Below are positions 63,123-64,000 of a stretch of 64,000 nt of DNA, one piece after another. The notes below the pieces were generated by a model. It did no database searches and had not been told where the DNA came from. It was given only the letters and a program-made list of their open reading frames with translations. Position 1 is the stretch's first letter; each line of letters begins with the position of its first letter. The translations under genes and the position numbers were made by a program. Source of the DNA: Palsa-1033 sp963735455 (GTDB lineage Bacteria > Chloroflexota > Limnocylindria > Limnocylindrales > CSP1-4). The DNA is taken from positions 1,488,001-1,552,000 of the forward strand of contig CAVTKZ010000002.1 of assembly GCA_963735455.1 (NCBI GenBank), written 5' to 3'.

Positions 63123-64000
63123 TCAGGGCAGCAGCTCGTCCGACGGATCGATGACGGCGCGGCGATGGCCTCGGTCGCGCGTGACGTCTTGGCTCACCTT
63201 CGGCGGCCTTGGCCTCGGCGGCGGCCTTCGCCGCGGCCTTGCCGGCTTCGCCGTCCGCCTTGGCGGCCTTGGCGTCGCCTTCACGGCTGTCGGCCGCTTG
63301 TCGCGGGCTTGGCGGCCCGGCCTTCGGGCTTCGCCTCGGCCTTGATCGCCCGGGCGGCGCTTCGCCGGAGCTCGGCGCTCGACCGGCCGCCCTTCGAGCT
63401 CGGGCGTCGCCGCGACCTCGGGCGTCGGACCGGAACTTCGGACTCCGCCACAGGCTCGCGGGCCCGGGGCTCGGCCGGGCGCAGCCGCCGGCCGCGGCCG
63501 GAGCCTTGGCCTTGGGCGGCGCCTCCGAGCGGGGCGGCCGCGCTGGGTCGTCGCCTCGAAGAGCAGGATCGAGCCGGCGACCGAGGCGTTGAGCGAGCCG
63601 ATCGCGCCGCGCATCGGGATCCGGACCATCAGGTCGCAGCGGCGCGCGGACCGCCGGGCCCGAGGCCCTGGCCCTCGCTGCCGACGACCAGGGCGATCGG
63701 ACCGCGCAGGTCGGCCTCGCGGACCGTCGAGCGGCGCCTCGGCTTCGGCGCCGACGACCCGCAGGCCCGGCGACGTGGAGATCGGCCAGGGCGCCGGCCA
63801 GGTCGTCGACCGGGGCCAGGAGGAGATGCTCGACCGCGCCCGCCGACGCCTTGACCGCAGCCGGGCTGAGCGGCGCCTGGCGCCGGGTCGGGAAGATCAC
63901 GCCGTGGGCGCCGGCCGCCTCGGCGCTGCGCAGGAGGGTGCCCACGTTCTGGGGATCCTCGAGCGAGTCGAGGACCAGGACGAACGGCGGCTCGCCGCGC
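63123..64000 (-). CDS. SpoU/TrmH-family rRNA methyltransferase, partial at the right edge (frame breaks)
   Basis: SAM-dependent 2'-O-ribose methyltransferase with the alpha/beta knot (RlmB-like). The gene enters from beyond base 64000. Seen in order: FVLVLDSLEDPQNVGTLLRS and AEAAGAHGVIFPTRRQAPLS, then SAGAVEHLLLAPVDDLAGAL, and the knot motif VRIPMRGAIGSLNASVAGSI then LLFEATTQRGRP. At least three frame breaks lie between about 63500 and 63740 and near 63200. After the knot a low-complexity Lys/Ala/Arg/Pro tail (SEAPPKAKAPAAAGG, EGDAKAAKADGEAGKAAAKA) precedes the end RAVIDPSDELLP. Target nucleotide unknown. Confidence 0.8.

Overview
This 64 kb window is a very GC-rich bacterial chromosome segment (about 70% G+C by eye). 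It looks like a Chloroflexota genome, possibly Limnocylindria-like; that placement is inferred and rests on a GlmL-like/KOW gene pair I remember from Chloroflexota, a homodimeric glycyl-tRNA synthetase, the c-di-AMP cyclase module and base composition. All but one of the protein genes lie on the minus strand, so transcription runs from right to left. The exception is a polyprenyl synthase at 4548..5570. Many essential genes carry single-base frame disruptions, mostly one extra base, so this reads like an assembly with residual indel errors; those genes are annotated as intact loci with the position of the break.

Right part (64000 down to about 27200): a partial SpoU-type rRNA methyltransferase, three tRNA genes (Thr-TGT, Tyr-GTA, Thr-GGT) behind a good sigma70-type promoter, tuf, rpmG, tRNA-Trp, secE, nusG, rplK, rplA, rplJ, rplL, rpoB, rpoC, rpsL, rpsG, fusA, a second tuf, then the S10-spc-alpha ribosomal protein superoperon through secY, adk, map, infA, rpmJ, rpsM, rpsK, rpsD, rpoA, rplQ, truA, rplM and rpsI. 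Internal promoters are visible before rpoB, before rpsL and before infA.

Middle part (27200 down to 16200): with almost no intergenic space the same strand continues into argF, a TPR protein, the diadenylate cyclase cdaA, its YbbR-domain partner cdaR, glmM, glmS, acpS, nnrD, alr, a macrodomain protein and a small conserved protein. This joins UDP-GlcNAc and peptidoglycan precursor synthesis, c-di-AMP signalling and metabolite repair in one collinear block.

Left part (16200 down to 400): a GlmL/MutL-like ASKHA ATPase followed by a barrel-sandwich/KOW protein of unknown function, then the t6A genes tsaE, tsaB, rimI and tsaD, then rsmA, ispE, ridA, glmU and a CorC/HlyC-type CBS membrane protein. 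Past the plus-strand prenyl synthase come recO, a split-barrel flavin/F420 enzyme, glyS, a 34-residue single-helix membrane protein, a ferredoxin-NADP reductase-like flavoprotein and a PIN-domain protein. The first 404 bases hold no supportable gene.

The most unusual points are the uncharacterised GlmL-like/KOW pair with its small and macrodomain neighbours, a repeated TAnnnT-N6-start codon arrangement that suggests leaderless transcripts, a perfect hairpin after rpoC whose loop holds the -35 box of the rpsL promoter, two CTGA gene junctions that suggest CTG start codons, and lysine/alanine-rich low-complexity tails on ribosome-associated proteins. I saw no CRISPR array, insertion sequence, prophage or rRNA gene.
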